From Kitasatospora phosalacinea (GTDB lineage: Bacteria > Actinomycetota > Actinomycetes > Streptomycetales > Streptomycetaceae): a stretch of 42,996 nucleotides of DNA. Positions 35,836 to 42,996 of the stretch are shown here, piece by piece; position 1 is the stretch's first letter, and the number at the start of each line of letters is the position of its first letter. Under the pieces are notes generated by a model. That model was not told the DNA's origin, made no database searches, and worked only from the letters and a program-made list of their open reading frames with translations. The DNA lies in NCBI RefSeq assembly GCF_000717185.1, contig NZ_JNYE01000068.1, positions 1 to 42,996 on the forward strand, in the 5' to 3' direction. A program made the translations under genes and the position numbers.

Positions 35836-36966
35836 ATGGCGCAGACCGATGAGACAGCGACCGCGGCCCCGGACGCCCCCGCCCCACCGCGGCGTCGGCG
35901 GACGCGGAAGCGGACGCGGGCTCGACGCGTCCTGCTGGTCTGCGGCGGCGGGTTGCTGGTGCTGGCGCTGGCCGCGGGCGGGTGGGCGTACTGGGCGTAC
36001 CGGCACCTGGAGGGGAACCTGGGGACGGTCGACATCGACCGGGCGCTGGGGACGGACCGGCCGGCTCCGCTGCCGGACGGGGCGCAGGACATCCTGGTGC
36101 TGGGCTCGGACTCGCGCAACGGGGAGAACGGCGACCTGGCGGGCGGGAACACCGGCGGGACGGCCCGCTCGGACACCACGATGGTGGTGCACATCCCGCA
36201 GGGGCGGTCGGCCGCGACGGTGGTGAGCATCCCGCGCGACACCATGGTGAGCCGTCCGGCGTGCACCACCGCCGGGGGGCAGCAGTTGCCCGCCGCGACC
36301 CGGGTGATGTTCAACTCGATCTACACCAGCGGCGGTCCGGCCTGCGTGGTGAAGACCGTGGAGTCGATGACCGGGCTGCGGATGAACCACTACGTGGAGA
36401 TCGACTTCGCCGGGTTCGAGCGCCTGGTGGACGCGATGGGCGGCGTCGCGGTCACCGTGGACGCGCCGATCACCGACCCGTACTCGGGGCTGCGGCTGCC
36501 CGCCGGGACGAGCACCCTGGACGGGAAGCAGGCGCTGGCGTTCGTGCGGACCAGGCACGGCGTCGGCGACGGCAGCGACCTGGGGCGGATCGGGCTGCAG
36601 CAGAAGTTCCTGCTCGCGGTGCTCAGCCAGTTGCAGCGGCAGGGGACGCTGTCGGACCCGACCCGGGCGTACGGGGTGGCGGACGCCGCGACCAAGGCGC
36701 TCACCACGGACCAGGAGCTCGGTTCGCTGACCTCGCTGCTGACCTTCGCGCAGAGCCTGAAGGGCCTGCAGCCGGAGCGGATGAAGACGGTGATGCTGCC
36801 GGTGGTCGCCGACCGGATCGACCACAACCGGGTGGTCGCCGACGAGGCGAAGGCCGCCGCGCTGTGGCTGTCGCTGCGCGAGAACCGCCCCCTCCCGACC
36901 GCCTCGCCGACCGCCTCCCCGGGCACCGGCAGGCGCCCCTCCGCGAGCGCCGCCGCCCACAACTGA
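35836..36966 (+). CDS. LytR-CpsA-Psr (LCP) family cell-wall glycopolymer ligase
   Basis: A 376-residue membrane-anchored enzyme. An Arg/Lys-rich cytoplasmic N-terminus (RRRRTRKRTRARR) precedes one transmembrane helix at about residues 32-56 (VLLVCGGGLLVLALAAGGWA). The LCP domain has DILVLGSDSRNG, ARSDTTMVVHIP, VVSIPRDTMV, FAGFERLVDAMGGVAVTVDA and QALAFVRTRHG. Conserved Arg and Asp residues bind the polyprenyl pyrophosphate. These proteins transfer teichoic-acid-like or other glycopolymers to peptidoglycan. The C-terminal tail is low-complexity Thr/Ala/Ser/Pro. The start with AGGAGG at 35820 is preferred over an upstream GTG at 35806. Confidence 0.92.
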   Translation: MAQTDETATAAPDAPAPPRRRRTRKRTRARRVLLVCGGGLLVLALAAGGWAYWAYRHLEGNLGTVDIDRALGTDRPAPLPDGAQDILVLGSDSRNGENGDLAGGNTGGTARSDTTMVVHIPQGRSAATVVSIPRDTMVSRPACTTAGGQQLPAATRVMFNSIYTSGGPACVVKTVESMTGLRMNHYVEIDFAGFERLVDAMGGVAVTVDAPITDPYSGLRLPAGTSTLDGKQALAFVRTRHGVGDGSDLGRIGLQQKFLLAVLSQLQRQGTLSDPTRAYGVADAATKALTTDQELGSLTSLLTFAQSLKGLQPERMKTVMLPVVADRIDHNRVVADEAKAAALWLSLRENRPLPTASPTASPGTGRRPSASAAAHN

Positions 36967-37011
36967 CGGGCACCGCACCGCGGTTGCGACCGCCCCGTCC
37001 CGTCCCCGTCC

Positions 37012-37035
37012 AGCCCCCGTCCCCCCCGGGGGGCT
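37012..37035. terminator. Possible terminator between convergent LCP and oxidoreductase genes
   Basis: C-rich and G-rich arms (agccccc at 37012 and gggggct at 37029) can pair around a ten-base loop. The right arm runs into the oxidoreductase stop, and alternative pairings exist. Confidence 0.4.
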
Positions 37036-37970
37036 CAGACCGCCTGGGCCTCGATGCGTTCGACGATCAGCTCGCACAGCTCGTGGGTGCGCAGGGCGTC
37101 GGCGGCGTCGAGCACCTTGCCGGAGCGGAGGGCGTCCAGGAAGTGCAGGACGACCTGCTCGATGCCGCGCTGGCGGGCGACCGGGACCCAGTCGCCGCGG
37201 CGGCGGACGGTGGGCTGGCCGCGGTGGTCGACGACCTCGGAGAGGTTGTGGACCTCGCGCTTGGAGTCGGCGCCGGAGACCTCCAGGACCTCCTCGGTGG
37301 AGCCCGAGACCCGGTTCATGATGCCGAGGGCGGTGAAGCCGCGCCCGGCCAGGGTCAGGACGAGGTGCTCGACCAGGCCGTCGCGGGTGCGGGAGCGGAC
37401 GTCGACGTGCTCGATCTCGCCGGGGACGAGGAAGCGCAGGCTGTCGACGACGTGGATGAAGTCGTCGTAGACCAGGGTGCGGGCCCGCTCGGGCAGGCCC
37501 TCGCGGTGCTTCTGCAGGACGATCAGGTCGCGCGGGCGATCGGCGGCGAGCAGGTAGCCGGGGGCGTGGCGGCGGTTGAAGCCGACCAGCAGCGAGCGGC
37601 CGGTGTGCTCGGCCAGCGCGACCAGGCGGCGGGCGCCGTCGAGGTCGTAGGCGAGCGGCTTGTCCACGTACACGTCGACGCCGCGGGTGAGCAGTTCCTC
37701 GACGATCGGGACGTGCTGGTCGGTGGCGGCGTGGACGAACGCGGCCCGGATGCCGGAGTCGATCAGCTCGCCGAGGTCGGTGGTGCGGAACGGGAGGCGG
37801 TGGGCGTCGCCGATCCGGTCGAGCTTGGCCCGGTCCCTGGTCATCAGCCGCAGGTCGATGCCGGGCTGGGCGGTGAGGACGGGCAGGTACGCCTTCTGCG
37901 CGATGTCGCCGAGCCCGACGACCCCGATCGGGATCGGGGTCGTGCTGCGGCCGGTCTGGTGATCGCTCAT
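37035..37970 (-). CDS. Gfo/Idh/MocA-family oxidoreductase
   Basis: A 311-residue NAD(P)-dependent oxidoreductase. The N-terminal Rossmann domain has IGVVGLGDIAQKAYLPVLTA. The conserved lysine motif reads VYVDKPLAYDLDGARRLV, in place of the common E-K-P. The second domain starts near SLLVGFNRRHAPGY with HREGLPERARTLVYDDFIHV, and a His in DFIHVVDSLRF is a likely catalytic residue. Sugar or inositol derivatives are the usual substrates; the actual one is unknown. GGAGTG is seven bases before the ATG at 37970. It converges on the LCP gene. Confidence 0.9.
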   Translation of the reverse strand: MSDHQTGRSTTPIPIGVVGLGDIAQKAYLPVLTAQPGIDLRLMTRDRAKLDRIGDAHRLPFRTTDLGELIDSGIRAAFVHAATDQHVPIVEELLTRGVDVYVDKPLAYDLDGARRLVALAEHTGRSLLVGFNRRHAPGYLLAADRPRDLIVLQKHREGLPERARTLVYDDFIHVVDSLRFLVPGEIEHVDVRSRTRDGLVEHLVLTLAGRGFTALGIMNRVSGSTEEVLEVSGADSKREVHNLSEVVDHRGQPTVRRRGDWVPVARQRGIEQVVLHFLDALRSGKVLDAADALRTHELCELIVERIEAQAV

Positions 37971-38189
37971 CGGGCACTCCTGCGAGGGTGGTTGGTGGTC
38001 GTCCCTGACCATCCGGCAGCATATGCCAGGACGCTCGTTGAGCTGTCGGAACGCTGCTGGATCGGCCGATTCGCGTCGGTGCGGGCCGCGGCCGGCGGCC
38101 GCCGCCGGGTGCGCGGCGGCGCGTGCGCCCCGGCCCGGGCCGCCGGAAGACCGGTGGAGCCGGGCGGGCGGCCCTGCCACGATCGCGCG

Positions 38190-38861
38190 ATGGGAATGCT
38201 CGATGCAGTGGCGGCCCGGGTGGCTGCCGGGGCCGCGGTGGAGTTCCGTCCGACGGGCTCCTCGATGGTGCCGCTGATCCGCAGCCGCCAACTGGTCTCG
38301 GTCGCGCCGGTCGACCCGGAGAGGCTCGCCGTGGGCGACGTCGTGCTGGCCCGCGTCTCCGGCACGGTCCACCTGCACCTGGTCCCGGCCCTGGAGCCGG
38401 CCCGGCGGCGGGTGCAGATCAGCAACAACCGCGGCCGGGTGAACGGCTGGACGGGCCACGACCGGGTCTTCGGCATCTGCACGGCGGTGGACGGCGCTCC
38501 CCGGCCCGGGGCGGCCGCGAAGGTGCGCTGGGGGGGGCGGGTTCAGGCCGGGTGGTCGAGGTGGGCCGCGGTGCGGGCGAGGGTGGCCAGCACGGGGCGG
38601 ATCAGCGGGTGGAGTTCGGCGCCCGCCCGGGTGGCGGCGAAGACCCGGCGGGTGGCGAGGGGGCTGTCGACGGGGCGGACGGCGACGGCGGTGCGCTCGG
38701 TGTCGCGCAGCGCGGAGCGCGGGACGAGGGCGACGCCCGCTCCGGCGGAGGCCAGGGCGGTGACGGCGCGGAAGTCGTCGGAGGAGTGGACCAGGCGGGG
38801 TTGGAAGCCCGCGTGCTCGCAGGCGAGCAGGACGACGTCGTGGCAGGGATTGCCGGGGTAG
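38190..38861 (+). CDS. S24/S26-like peptidase domain protein with abnormal 3' end
   Basis: The N-terminal 110 residues form a small signal-peptidase-like beta fold. The Ser motif is PTGSSMVPLI, followed by GDVVLARVSGTVHLHLVPAL, ISNNRGRVNGWTGHDRVFGI and CTAVDGAPRPGAAAKVR. This resembles short actinomycete S24/S26-family proteins. After about 38530 the frame crosses a run of eight G (38530-38537) and continues without a stop to 38861, antisense to the LysR gene. That second half is an Arg-rich shadow and is unlikely to be native. A frameshift at the G run or a lost stop is suspected. The catalytic Lys of the family is not evident. Confidence 0.6.
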   Translation: MGMLDAVAARVAAGAAVEFRPTGSSMVPLIRSRQLVSVAPVDPERLAVGDVVLARVSGTVHLHLVPALEPARRRVQISNNRGRVNGWTGHDRVFGICTAVDGAPRPGAAAKVRWGGRVQAGWSRWAAVRARVASTGRISGWSSAPARVAAKTRRVARGLSTGRTATAVRSVSRSAERGTRATPAPAEARAVTARKSSEEWTRRGWKPACSQASRTTSWQGLPG

Positions 38862-39463
38862 GGGCCGATCCAGGGTTCGGCGGCGAGGTCGGCGACGGCG
38901 ACGGGCCCGGCCGAGGCGGCCAGCGGGTGGTGCAGCGGGAGGACGGCGTCGAAGGGTTCGGCGTACAGCGGCAGGCGGGTGAGGCGGCGGTCGTCGGGGC
39001 GCGGGGCGCCGCGGTACTCGACGGCGACGGCGATGTCGGCGCGTCCGTCGAGGAGCATCGGCAGGCTGGCGTCGCCCTCCGCGTCCAGGACGCGGACCCG
39101 CAGGTCGGGGGCGGTGTCGGCGAGGGCGGTGACGGCGGGGGCGAGGACGAGGGCGATGCCGGTGGCGAAGGAGGCGACGGTGACCTCCCCGGCGGCGCCG
39201 GAGGCGTAGGCGGCGAGGTCGGCCTCGGCGCGTTCGAGCTGGGCGAGGACGGCGTCGGCGTGGGTGAGCAGGATCTCCCCGGCGGCGGTGAGGCGGACGC
39301 CGCGGCCGTCGCGGACCAGCAGGGTGTGGCCGGTCTCCTGTTCGAGGGCGGCGAGCTGCTGGGAGACCGCGGAGGGGGTGAGGTAGAGCGCGGCCGCCGC
39401 GGCGGTCACCGTCCGGTGGTCGGCCACGGCCCGGAGGGTCCGCAGCCGTCGTGCGTCGATCAC
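38543..39463 (-). CDS. LysR-family transcriptional regulator
   Basis: A 306-residue regulator. The N-terminal winged helix is complete (IDARRLRTLRAVADHRTVTA, AAAALYLTPSAVSQQLAALE, DGRGVRLTAAGEILLTHADA). It is followed by a linker helix and a periplasmic-binding-like effector domain from EVTVASFATGIALVLAPAVT, including DGRADIAVAVEYRG and SAGAGVALVPRSALRD. It lies downstream of kbl on the same strand but is separated from it by two strong hairpins, so it has its own promoter. The target and effector are unknown. Confidence 0.92.
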   Translation of the reverse strand: MIDARRLRTLRAVADHRTVTAAAAALYLTPSAVSQQLAALEQETGHTLLVRDGRGVRLTAAGEILLTHADAVLAQLERAEADLAAYASGAAGEVTVASFATGIALVLAPAVTALADTAPDLRVRVLDAEGDASLPMLLDGRADIAVAVEYRGAPRPDDRRLTRLPLYAEPFDAVLPLHHPLAASAGPVAVADLAAEPWIGPYPGNPCHDVVLLACEHAGFQPRLVHSSDDFRAVTALASAGAGVALVPRSALRDTERTAVAVRPVDSPLATRRVFAATRAGAELHPLIRPVLATLARTAAHLDHPA

Positions 39464-39533
39464 GGGGTCGATTCTGCCAGCGCGGCGGGGCCGGTCGGGA
39501 CGCCGGGTGGCCGGGGGCCGCTGTGGGGGTGGT

Positions 39534-39567
39534 CGGCGCGGGGAGCCGGGCCCGGCTCCCCGCGCCG
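39534..39567 (-). terminator. 34-bp perfect palindrome downstream of kbl
   Basis: The arms (cggcgcggggagccggg and its exact complement) meet with no loop bases. As RNA this would fold to a 15-16 bp stem with a small forced loop. It is the second of two stems after kbl. Confidence 0.75.
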
Positions 39568-39568
39568 G

Positions 39569-39604
39569 GCGGGCCGCCCCTGGAGGGGGGTCGGGGCGGC
39601 CCGC
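39569..39604 (-). terminator. Hairpin terminator downstream of kbl
   Basis: Twelve-base perfect arms (core gggccgcccc / ggggcggccc) with a 12-base loop, 57 bases past the kbl stop. With the 34-bp palindrome it separates kbl from the LysR gene. Confidence 0.75.
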
Positions 39605-39660
39605 AGGGATGGCGCGGTCGAGGGTGCCCGCACCTGGTCCGTGTGCCGCGGGGCGGCGGG

Positions 39661-40851
39661 TCAGGCGTCCAGTGCGGCGCGGGCGTCGACGAAGGCGGCG
39701 ACGGCGCGTTCGACGTCCTCGGTGCTGTGCGCGGCGGAGAGCTGGACCCGGATCCGGGCGGCGCCGTGCGGCACCACCGGGTAGGAGAAGCCGATCACGT
39801 AGACGCCGCGCTCCAGCAGGAGTTCGGCGAGGCGCCCGGCCCGGGCGGCGTCGCCGACCATGACGGGGGCGATGGCGTGCTCGCCGGGCAGGATCTCGAA
39901 CCCGGCCTCGGTCATCCTCGTCCGGAACAGCTCGGTGTTGGCGCGCAGCCGGTCGCGCAGGTCGTCGCTGGTCTCCAGCAGGTCGAGCACGGTGAGCGAG
40001 GCGGCGGCGATCACCGGGGCGAGCGAGTTGGAGAACAGGTACGGACGGGAGCGCTGGCGCAGCAGGGCGACGATCTCGCGGCGGGCGGCGACGTAGCCGC
40101 CGGAGGCGCCGCCGAGGGCCTTGCCGAGGGTGCCGGTGACGATGTCGACGCGGTCCGCGACGCCGTGCAGTTCGGGGGTGCCGCGGCCGGTGGGGCCGAC
40201 GAAGCCGACGGCGTGCGAGTCGTCGACCATGACCATGGCGTCGTAGCGGTCGGCGAGGTCGCAGATCTCGCGCAGCGGGGCGATGTAGCCGTCCATGGAG
40301 AACACGCCGTCGGTGACGATCAGGCGGCGGCGGGCGTCCTGGGTGTCCTGGAGCTGCTTCTCCAGGTCGGCGAGGTCGCGGTTGGCGTAGCGGTGGCGGC
40401 GGGCCTTGGAGAGGCGGATGCCGTCGATGATGGAGGCGTGGTTGAGGGCGTCGGAGATGACGGCGTCGCGTTCGTCGAGCAGGGTCTCGAAGACGCCGCC
40501 GTTGGCGTCGAAGCAGGAGGAGTACAGGATGGTGTCCTCCTGGCCGAGGAACTGGGAGAGGCGCTGCTCCAGTTCCTTGTGGACGTCCTGGGTGCCGCAG
40601 ATGAAGCGGACGGACGCCATGCCGTAGCCCCAGCGGTCGAGGGCGTCCTTGGCGGCGGCGACCACGGCGGGGTGGTCGGCGAGGCCGAGGTAGTTGTTGG
40701 CGCAGAAGTTGAGCACCTGGCCGCCGTTGCCGGAGGTGACGGTGATCTCGGCGGACTGCGGGGTGCCGATGACGCGTTCCGGCTTGAACAGGCCGGCGTC
40801 GCGGATCTCGGTGAGGGTGGCGGCGAGGTCGTCGCGGACGTTCTCGAACAC
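39661..40851 (-). CDS. kbl: 2-amino-3-ketobutyrate CoA ligase (glycine C-acetyltransferase)
   Basis: A 396-residue PLP enzyme of the alpha-oxoamine synthase family. The PLP lysine is Lys244 in GTLGKALGG, the same number as in E. coli Kbl. Other signatures are [43 protein letters not shown] and [12 protein letters not shown]. It cleaves 2-amino-3-ketobutyrate with CoA into glycine and acetyl-CoA. It is the second gene of the tdh-kbl operon, 63 bases after tdh. The start is GTG with an AGGAGC ribosome site. The length equals the family norm. Confidence 0.96.
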   Translation of the reverse strand: MFENVRDDLAATLTEIRDAGLFKPERVIGTPQSAEITVTSGNGGQVLNFCANNYLGLADHPAVVAAAKDALDRWGYGMASVRFICGTQDVHKELEQRLSQFLGQEDTILYSSCFDANGGVFETLLDERDAVISDALNHASIIDGIRLSKARRHRYANRDLADLEKQLQDTQDARRRLIVTDGVFSMDGYIAPLREICDLADRYDAMVMVDDSHAVGFVGPTGRGTPELHGVADRVDIVTGTLGKALGGASGGYVAARREIVALLRQRSRPYLFSNSLAPVIAAASLTVLDLLETSDDLRDRLRANTELFRTRMTEAGFEILPGEHAIAPVMVGDAARAGRLAELLLERGVYVIGFSYPVVPHGAARIRVQLSAAHSTEDVERAVAAFVDARAALDA

Positions 40852-40914
40852 GGGGGTGTCGCTCCTAACGAGGGTTCAGCGGGCTTGCCGTGAGGGCACG
40901 TGCCGTGAAAGCGC

Positions 40915-41946
40915 TTACAGCGTCGTCCAGTCGAGGATGACCTTGCCGCAGTTGCCGCCGGCGGCCTCGTCGAAGGCGGCCTCGAAGTCCCGGGCGGCGT
41001 GCCGGCCGGTGATCACCGGGGTGAGGTCGAGCCCGCCCTCCAGCAGCACGGACATCGCGTACCAGGTCTCGAACATCTCGCGGCCGTAGATGCCCTTGAT
41101 GGTGAGCATCGAGGTGACCACGTGGGCCCAGTCGACCGGGAAGTCCTCGGCGGGCAGGCCGAGCATCGCGATCTTCCCGCCGTGGGTCATGTTGGCGATC
41201 ATCGACTGCATGGCCTCGGGGCGGCCGGACATCTCCAGGCCGACGTCGAAGCCCTCGCGCAGGCCGAGCCGGTGCTGGCCGTCGGCGATGGTGTGCTGCG
41301 AGACGTCGAGGGCGAGGGTGACGCCGAGCTCGCGGGCGAGGTCGAGGCGGTACGGGGAGACGTCGGTGATCATGACGTTGCGGGCGCCGGCGTGCTTGGC
41401 GACGGCGGCGGCCATGATGCCGATCGGTCCGGCGCCGGTGACCAGGACGTCCTCGCCGACCAGCGGGAAGGACAGCGCGGTGTGCACGGCGTTGCCGAAC
41501 GGGTCGAAGATCGCGGCGACGTCGAGGTCGACGGGGACGCGGTGCACCCAGACGTTGGAGGCGGGCAGCGCGACGTACTCGGCGAACGCGCCGTCGCGGT
41601 TGACGCCCAGGCCGATGGTGTTGCGGCACAGGTGGCGGCGCCCGGCCAGGCAGTTGCGGCACTTGCCGCAGACCAGGTGGCCCTCGCCGCTGGCCAGGTC
41701 GCCGACGGCGACGTCGGTGACGGCGGCGCCGACCGCGGCGACCTCGCCGACGAACTCGTGGCCGATGGTCATCGGGGTCTTGATCGTCTGCTGGGCCCAG
41801 CCGTCCCACTTGCGGATGTGCAGGTCGGTGCCGCAGATGCCGGTGCGCAGGACCTTGATCAGGACGTCGCCGGGGCCGATCTCCGGTTCCGGGACGTCGG
41901 TCATCCAGAGTCCGGGTTCGGCGTTCAGCTTGACGAGTGCCTTCAC
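40915..41946 (-). CDS. tdh: L-threonine 3-dehydrogenase (zinc-type MDR)
   Basis: A 343-residue zinc-dependent dehydrogenase. The catalytic zinc ligands Cys38 (GICGTDLH), His63 and Glu64 (IGHEF) and the four structural-zinc cysteines 93, 96, 99 and 107 match E. coli Tdh numbering exactly. The NAD fold has [20 protein letters not shown] followed by ITDVSPYRL with the NAD-selecting Asp. It oxidises threonine to 2-amino-3-ketobutyrate, which kbl then cleaves. It is the first gene of the operon; an AT-rich patch near 42110 is a possible promoter. Confidence 0.97.
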   Translation of the reverse strand: MKALVKLNAEPGLWMTDVPEPEIGPGDVLIKVLRTGICGTDLHIRKWDGWAQQTIKTPMTIGHEFVGEVAAVGAAVTDVAVGDLASGEGHLVCGKCRNCLAGRRHLCRNTIGLGVNRDGAFAEYVALPASNVWVHRVPVDLDVAAIFDPFGNAVHTALSFPLVGEDVLVTGAGPIGIMAAAVAKHAGARNVMITDVSPYRLDLARELGVTLALDVSQHTIADGQHRLGLREGFDVGLEMSGRPEAMQSMIANMTHGGKIAMLGLPAEDFPVDWAHVVTSMLTIKGIYGREMFETWYAMSVLLEGGLDLTPVITGRHAARDFEAAFDEAAGGNCGKVILDWTTL

Positions 41947-42279
41947 GGCGAGCGCTCCTGACGCGGGGTTCGGGCGGGCCTGCCGGTCGGCGGGTCCGGG
42001 GGCGGGCCCTGCGGGGTGGCAGGACCGGTGGGGCGGCCCGGCGTGCGGCGGTCACCGGCCGGGCAGGGTGAAATCTGCCTGTTCACGGCGGGTGCGGTCC
42101 ATCGAGTAATTCTTAACGGGTGCCACAGCTGGGCTGAACGATCGTGCCCGAGCTGGGCCCGGGCTCCGGCTCCGGCGTGCCGCAAGACACCCGGACGGAG
42201 CAGCGTTCCGGCCGTGCGGGGAGGGGGCGCGCGGGGTGGTGACAGTGCGTCAGCGCGCTGTCCGCGCTTTGACCTAGCC

Positions 42280-42309
42280 TTGACATAACCAATTGGTCCA
42301 GTCCATTTT
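42280..42309 (+). promoter_or_regulatory. Promoter of the chitinase-like gene
   Basis: A consensus TTGACA (42280-42285) is followed after 17-18 bases by a weak -10 around CATTTT (42304-42309). The spacer contains the DasR-type operator. The rest of the 415-base gap between tdh and this gene (41947-42361) holds no supported gene. Confidence 0.65.
42292..42307. promoter_or_regulatory. DasR-responsive element (dre-like site)
   Basis: ATTGGTCCAGTCCATT closely matches the dre consensus A-c-TGGTCTAGACCA-g-T bound by the GntR-type regulator DasR, with intact TGGTC and CCA halves. Its position between -35 and -10 fits repression that is lifted by glucosamine-6-phosphate. It resembles the short direct repeats known in Streptomyces chi promoters. 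Confidence 0.8.
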
Positions 42310-42361
42310 GTTGTGCGCGCTCCCTACGCACCTCCGCCCCCATCCCCCACTGGAGGTACCC

Positions 42362-42996
42362 GTGCACGCCCCCAACCGCCGCGCCACCGCGGTCGGCGCC
42401 GCCGCGCTGCTGCTGGCGACGGCCGCCGTCGCCACCGTTCCGAGCAGCGCCAGCGCCGCGAACGTCCTGACCAACCCCGGTTTCGAGACCGGCACCCTGA
42501 GCGGCTGGTCCTGCACCGGCGGCACCGGGTCGGTCGTCTCGACCCCCGTCCACGGCGGCACCAAGGCGCTGGCCGGCGCGGTCAGCGCCTCGGACAACGC
42601 CAAGTGCACCCAGACCGTCACGGTGCAGCCCAACACCGCCTACTCGCTGACGAGTTGGGTGCGCGGCAACTACGTGTACCTCGGCGTCACCGGCGGCACC
42701 TCGACCTGGACGCCCTCCGCGTCCGACTGGAAGCAGCTGACGGTCAACTTCACCACCGGCGCCTCGCAGACCACCGCCGAGGTGTACCTGAACGGCTGGT
42801 ACGGCCAGGGCACGTACTACGCGGACGACATCAGCCTGGACGGCCCCGGCGGGACCCCGTCGGACACCCAGGCGCCGACCGTCCCGGGCGGCCTGACCGC
42901 CACCGCGACCGCGGCCACCCAGGTCTCGCTCTCCTGGGGCGCGTCGAGCGACAACGTCGGCGTGACCGGCTACGACGTGTACCGCAACGGCACGCT
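42362..42996 (+). CDS. Secreted chitinase-like protein, N-terminal part (cut by window edge)
   Basis: The first 211 residues of an exported polysaccharide-active enzyme. A signal peptide (about residues 1-32, ending PSSASA-A) comes first. A CenC-like carbohydrate-binding module follows (NVLTNPGFETGTLSGWSCTG to GQGTYYADDISLDG), and then a Gly/Thr-rich linker leads to the start of a fibronectin type III domain (APTVPGGLTATATAATQVSL). This CBM-FnIII order is typical of Streptomyces GH18 chitinases. The catalytic domain is outside the window, so GH18 is inferred from domain order and from the dre-like operator. GGAGGT precedes the GTG at 42362. Confidence 0.82.
   Translation, partial: MHAPNRRATAVGAAALLLATAAVATVPSSASAANVLTNPGFETGTLSGWSCTGGTGSVVSTPVHGGTKALAGAVSASDNAKCTQTVTVQPNTAYSLTSWVRGNYVYLGVTGGTSTWTPSASDWKQLTVNFTTGASQTTAEVYLNGWYGQGTYYADDISLDGPGGTPSDTQAPTVPGGLTATATAATQVSLSWGASSDNVGVTGYDVYRNGT

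Noticed and set aside
35982..38190. Long plus-strand frame joining the LCP region to the peptidase-like gene
   Set aside because: It runs in another frame through the LCP gene and antisense to the Gfo/Idh/MocA gene; only the part from 38190 resembles a real protein.

Overview
The window is high-GC DNA with strong G/C bias at third codon positions. It carries a spore-pigment type II polyketide locus, a SepF paralogue, a SpoIIE-type phosphatase and a chitinase-like gene with a DasR-type operator. This fits a sporulating Streptomycetaceae actinomycete (Streptomyces or Kitasatospora); the species cannot be told from the sequence. No rRNA, tRNA, CRISPR array or complete insertion sequence was seen.

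Layout. 1-7.5 kb: a clipped gene end, a YrdB-type membrane protein, a DinB-like protein, a SepF-like division protein, a TetR/DHA2-exporter pair with its own palindromic operator, a membrane alpha/beta-hydrolase, a lipoprotein and a small acidic hexad-repeat protein. 7.7-19.1 kb: a secreted beta-helix protein and an O-methyltransferase, followed by a complete whiE-type spore pigment locus. Seven co-directional minus-strand genes (ORFI, II, KS-alpha, KS-beta, ACP, aromatase, cyclase) are opposed by the divergent flavin hydroxylase ORFVIII. A DHA2 exporter lies beyond. The gene order matches the S. coelicolor whiE locus.

19.2-30.8 kb: a secreted protein, a PAS-PAS-GAF-SpoIIE-HATPase phosphatase, a TetR regulator, an acyl-CoA ligase, a decayed patch (enzyme C-terminal remnant, short duplication, truncated IS5-type transposase, G-tract cluster), then HAD, GNAT and small hypothetical genes and a PAP2 phosphatase. 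30.9-42.3 kb: a TetR regulator whose promoter lies inside a 31-bp palindrome, an SDR, an MBL hydrolase, an AbiEii-like nucleotidyltransferase, folD, an LCP cell-wall ligase, a Gfo/Idh/MocA oxidoreductase, an S24/S26-like peptidase with an abnormal 3' end, a LysR regulator and the tdh-kbl threonine catabolic operon. The window ends inside a secreted chitinase-like gene.

How the genes work together. The minimal PKS (KS-alpha, KS-beta, ACP) builds the poly-beta-ketone. The aromatase, cyclase, cupin and monooxygenase-like proteins fold and oxidise it, and the flavin hydroxylase modifies it late. The neighbouring O-methyltransferase and exporter may be accessory. tdh-kbl converts threonine to glycine and acetyl-CoA.

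The most unusual signals are: tandem repeats that start at gene stop codons and re-copy the stop at four separate loci; the acidic hexad-repeat small protein; the O-methyltransferase lacking the usual catalytic His motif; and the promoter embedded in a large palindrome with a probably leaderless start. I did not find a convincing wholly new multi-gene system.
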